Assembly: GCA_041678685.1 (NCBI GenBank)
Contig: JBAYNV010000050.1
Location: 1-12,641, forward strand
DNA length: 12,641 nucleotides
Reading direction: 5' to 3'
Origin: DUPQ01 sp041678685
Lineage (GTDB): Bacteria > Bacillota > Clostridia > DUPQ01
This document shows positions 11,540-12,641 of this stretch, piece after piece (within the stretch, counting starts at the first letter, position 1; every line of letters begins with the position of its first letter). The notes beneath the pieces were generated by a model that was not told the origin of the DNA, did no database searches, and was given only the letters and a program-made list of their open reading frames with translations. Position numbers and translations under genes: made by a program.

Positions 11540-12641
11540 TTATTATCCTGTCCACGACCAGTTTTCTGAAATCTTCCGAAAGCAGGGCGAAATATGCGCT
11601 GAAGCCCGTTACCCGGACTATGAGGTCAGGATATTTAGAAGGATCTTTATGGGCGTCAAGTATCATGTCTTTGTTCATTATGTTTATGTTCATGAGCGTC
11701 CCGCCCATCTGATCGCAGTATGTGGTTATAAAGGAGATCATCGTCCTGATCCCTTCCTCGCCTTTCAGTATAACCGGGTTTATTTCCAGCTGTATAGGAG
11801 CGGTATTCCCATAACCGCACTGAACAGATGCGACGGCATTGGCAAGCGCCGTAAGAGCACCTGTCTCTTTGAATCCCGGTACGGGATTTGCGCCATGCGA
11901 TATAGGCGCTCCTGCAAATCTGCCGTTAGCTGTGGCCCGGACAGCTTTTCCCATCGGTATCGTGTTTGCCCATGAGAACAGCCCCGGGATCATGATATGC
12001 CCGTCCGGCGTATTTTTCTCTTTTATATATCTGACGAATGTTTCTACGATCGCTTTTGCATAGCCGTCGGATACAGATCCTCCCACTCCAAAGTGAGGTA
12101 TGTTCTTCATCATCAGCCTGATGTCTTCAGCATCCTTATAGTCCGTTTCTATCACATGGTCCATCTGTTCCCATGTAAGACGTTTTTCCTTATCTATCCT
12201 CTGCTCCAGTGCGGCAAACGAATCCGCGACTGTGGCAAGACCTGCGCCGTCCACGCACAGATCGTAGTATTCCACTCCTTTATGCGTCGCATCCGATCCT
12301 TTTTCGACTGGCCCGTGGCAGAAAAGATCGTTTAAAAGCTCCGGGAACACTTCATGCATGTGCTCTATATGGAAATCTATTCCTCTGGCAGTAACTTTTA
12401 CAGCCCTCTTCAGATGTTTTTTAAAGACATGCCATAGCTGTTTTGCTGATGGTGTATGCTTTTTGTCCTGCATCATGTCCTTGAACGACGTATCGTAAAC
12501 AGCTGCGAAATTTATCTTTACCACATCATTAAGGGTATATTCGCGACCCGGTATGGCACACCAGTGGCATCCGCATTTGACTCTTGTCACCGCAAGATCC
12601 CTTGTGTATCCGTTTCTCATGAATCCTTCGGTCACGGCTTT
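11532..12641 (-). CDS. Glycyl-radical enzyme (PFL2/dehydratase-decarboxylase-like), C-terminal ~370 residues; 5' end outside window
   Basis: The frame stays open to the window edge, so a GTG at 12635 is internal and roughly half of the usual ~800 residues is missing. The C-terminal radical loop is present as RVTGFSAYF (radical Gly codon at 11604-11606, 24 residues from the end). Other family features are AGLATVADSFAALEQRI and YGNTAPIQLEIN. The active-site loop on the thiyl-radical cysteine reads C-G-C-H-W-C (codons 12575-12558), followed by PGREY. Aligning the PG(K/R) with relatives places Cys at 12569-12567 as catalytic and puts Trp where most dehydratases and decarboxylases have the Glu of GCVE, so the reaction cannot be assigned by analogy. 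It is also not pyruvate formate-lyase, which has adjacent cysteines. The activase gene follows with an 8-bp overlap. Confidence 0.9.
   Translation of the reverse strand, partial: KAVTEGFMRNGYTRDLAVTRVKCGCHWCAIPGREYTLNDVVKINFAAVYDTSFKDMMQDKKHTPSAKQLWHVFKKHLKRAVKVTARGIDFHIEHMHEVFPELLNDLFCHGPVEKGSDATHKGVEYYDLCVDGAGLATVADSFAALEQRIDKEKRLTWEQMDHVIETDYKDAEDIRLMMKNIPHFGVGGSVSDGYAKAIVETFVRYIKEKNTPDGHIMIPGLFSWANTIPMGKAVRATANGRFAGAPISHGANPVPGFKETGALTALANAVASVQCGYGNTAPIQLEINPVILKGEEGIRTMISFITTYCDQMGGTLMNINIMNKDMILDAHKDPSKYPDLIVRVTGFSAYFALLSEDFRKLVVDRIINE

Noticed and set aside
12633..12635. GTG as the start of the glycyl-radical enzyme
   Set aside because: The frame is open to the window edge and the protein would lack its N-terminal half, including the family's core; the GTG codes for an internal Val.
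1..12641. CRISPR arrays, tRNA or rRNA genes, toxin-antitoxin or phage-defence operons
   Set aside because: No regularly spaced repeats, cloverleaf sequences, ribosomal RNA signatures or recognisable defence proteins were found on either strand.

Overview
The window looks like chromosome from an anaerobic, low-to-mid GC Firmicute (Clostridia or Erysipelotrichia-like; the exact group cannot be read from the sequence). The reasons are: a glycyl-radical enzyme with its radical-SAM activase, strong purine-rich Shine-Dalgarno sites, a T-box leader, clostridial transposon relics (TnpV), and host genes that favour ATA/ATC for Ile and AGA/AGG for Arg. No replication origin, rRNA, tRNA or CRISPR array is visible.

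Layout. 1-613: the 3' end of a PAS-GGDEF type diguanylate cyclase gene, overlapping tail-to-tail by 17 bp with a threonine aldolase-like PLP gene (597-1631, minus). 1691-4740: a promoter followed by three plus-strand genes, a Gfo/Idh/MocA oxidoreductase, an Amidohydro_2 family hydrolase and a beta-lactamase-fold serine hydrolase. They form a probable small catabolic operon of unknown substrate. 8313-8948 (minus): ribosomal protein L25/Ctc. 9230-10618 (plus): a MATE efflux pump, divergent from ctc. 10628-12641 (minus): a glycyl-radical enzyme (C-terminal ~370 residues only) translationally coupled to its activating enzyme.

The odd region is about 4759-8280, which reads as inserted DNA. In order it holds the left end and first ten codons of an IS3-family element, a promoter, a complete leucine T-box riboswitch (CUC specifier, UGGU acceptor-binding bulge, mutually exclusive antiterminator and terminator), a 14-codon ORF, a full-length but divergent leucyl-tRNA synthetase, a terminator, and a decayed minus-strand tnpV gene with its own promoter. 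Codon choice in leuS (ATT-rich Ile) differs from the flanking genes. The bases on either side of the insertion (4750-4758 and 8280-8288) are complementary over 9 positions and are followed by T-rich tracts on both strands. This suggests that the cassette split a bidirectional terminator once shared by the convergent serine hydrolase and ctc genes.

The main proposal is that this is a horizontally acquired, self-regulated LeuRS cassette. If the host has another leuS, it could be a resistance or back-up synthetase, by analogy with MupA (IleRS) or AgnB2 (LeuRS). That role is inference. A second point of interest is the glycyl-radical enzyme, whose catalytic-cysteine loop reads CGCHWC where most dehydratase/decarboxylase relatives have GCVE.
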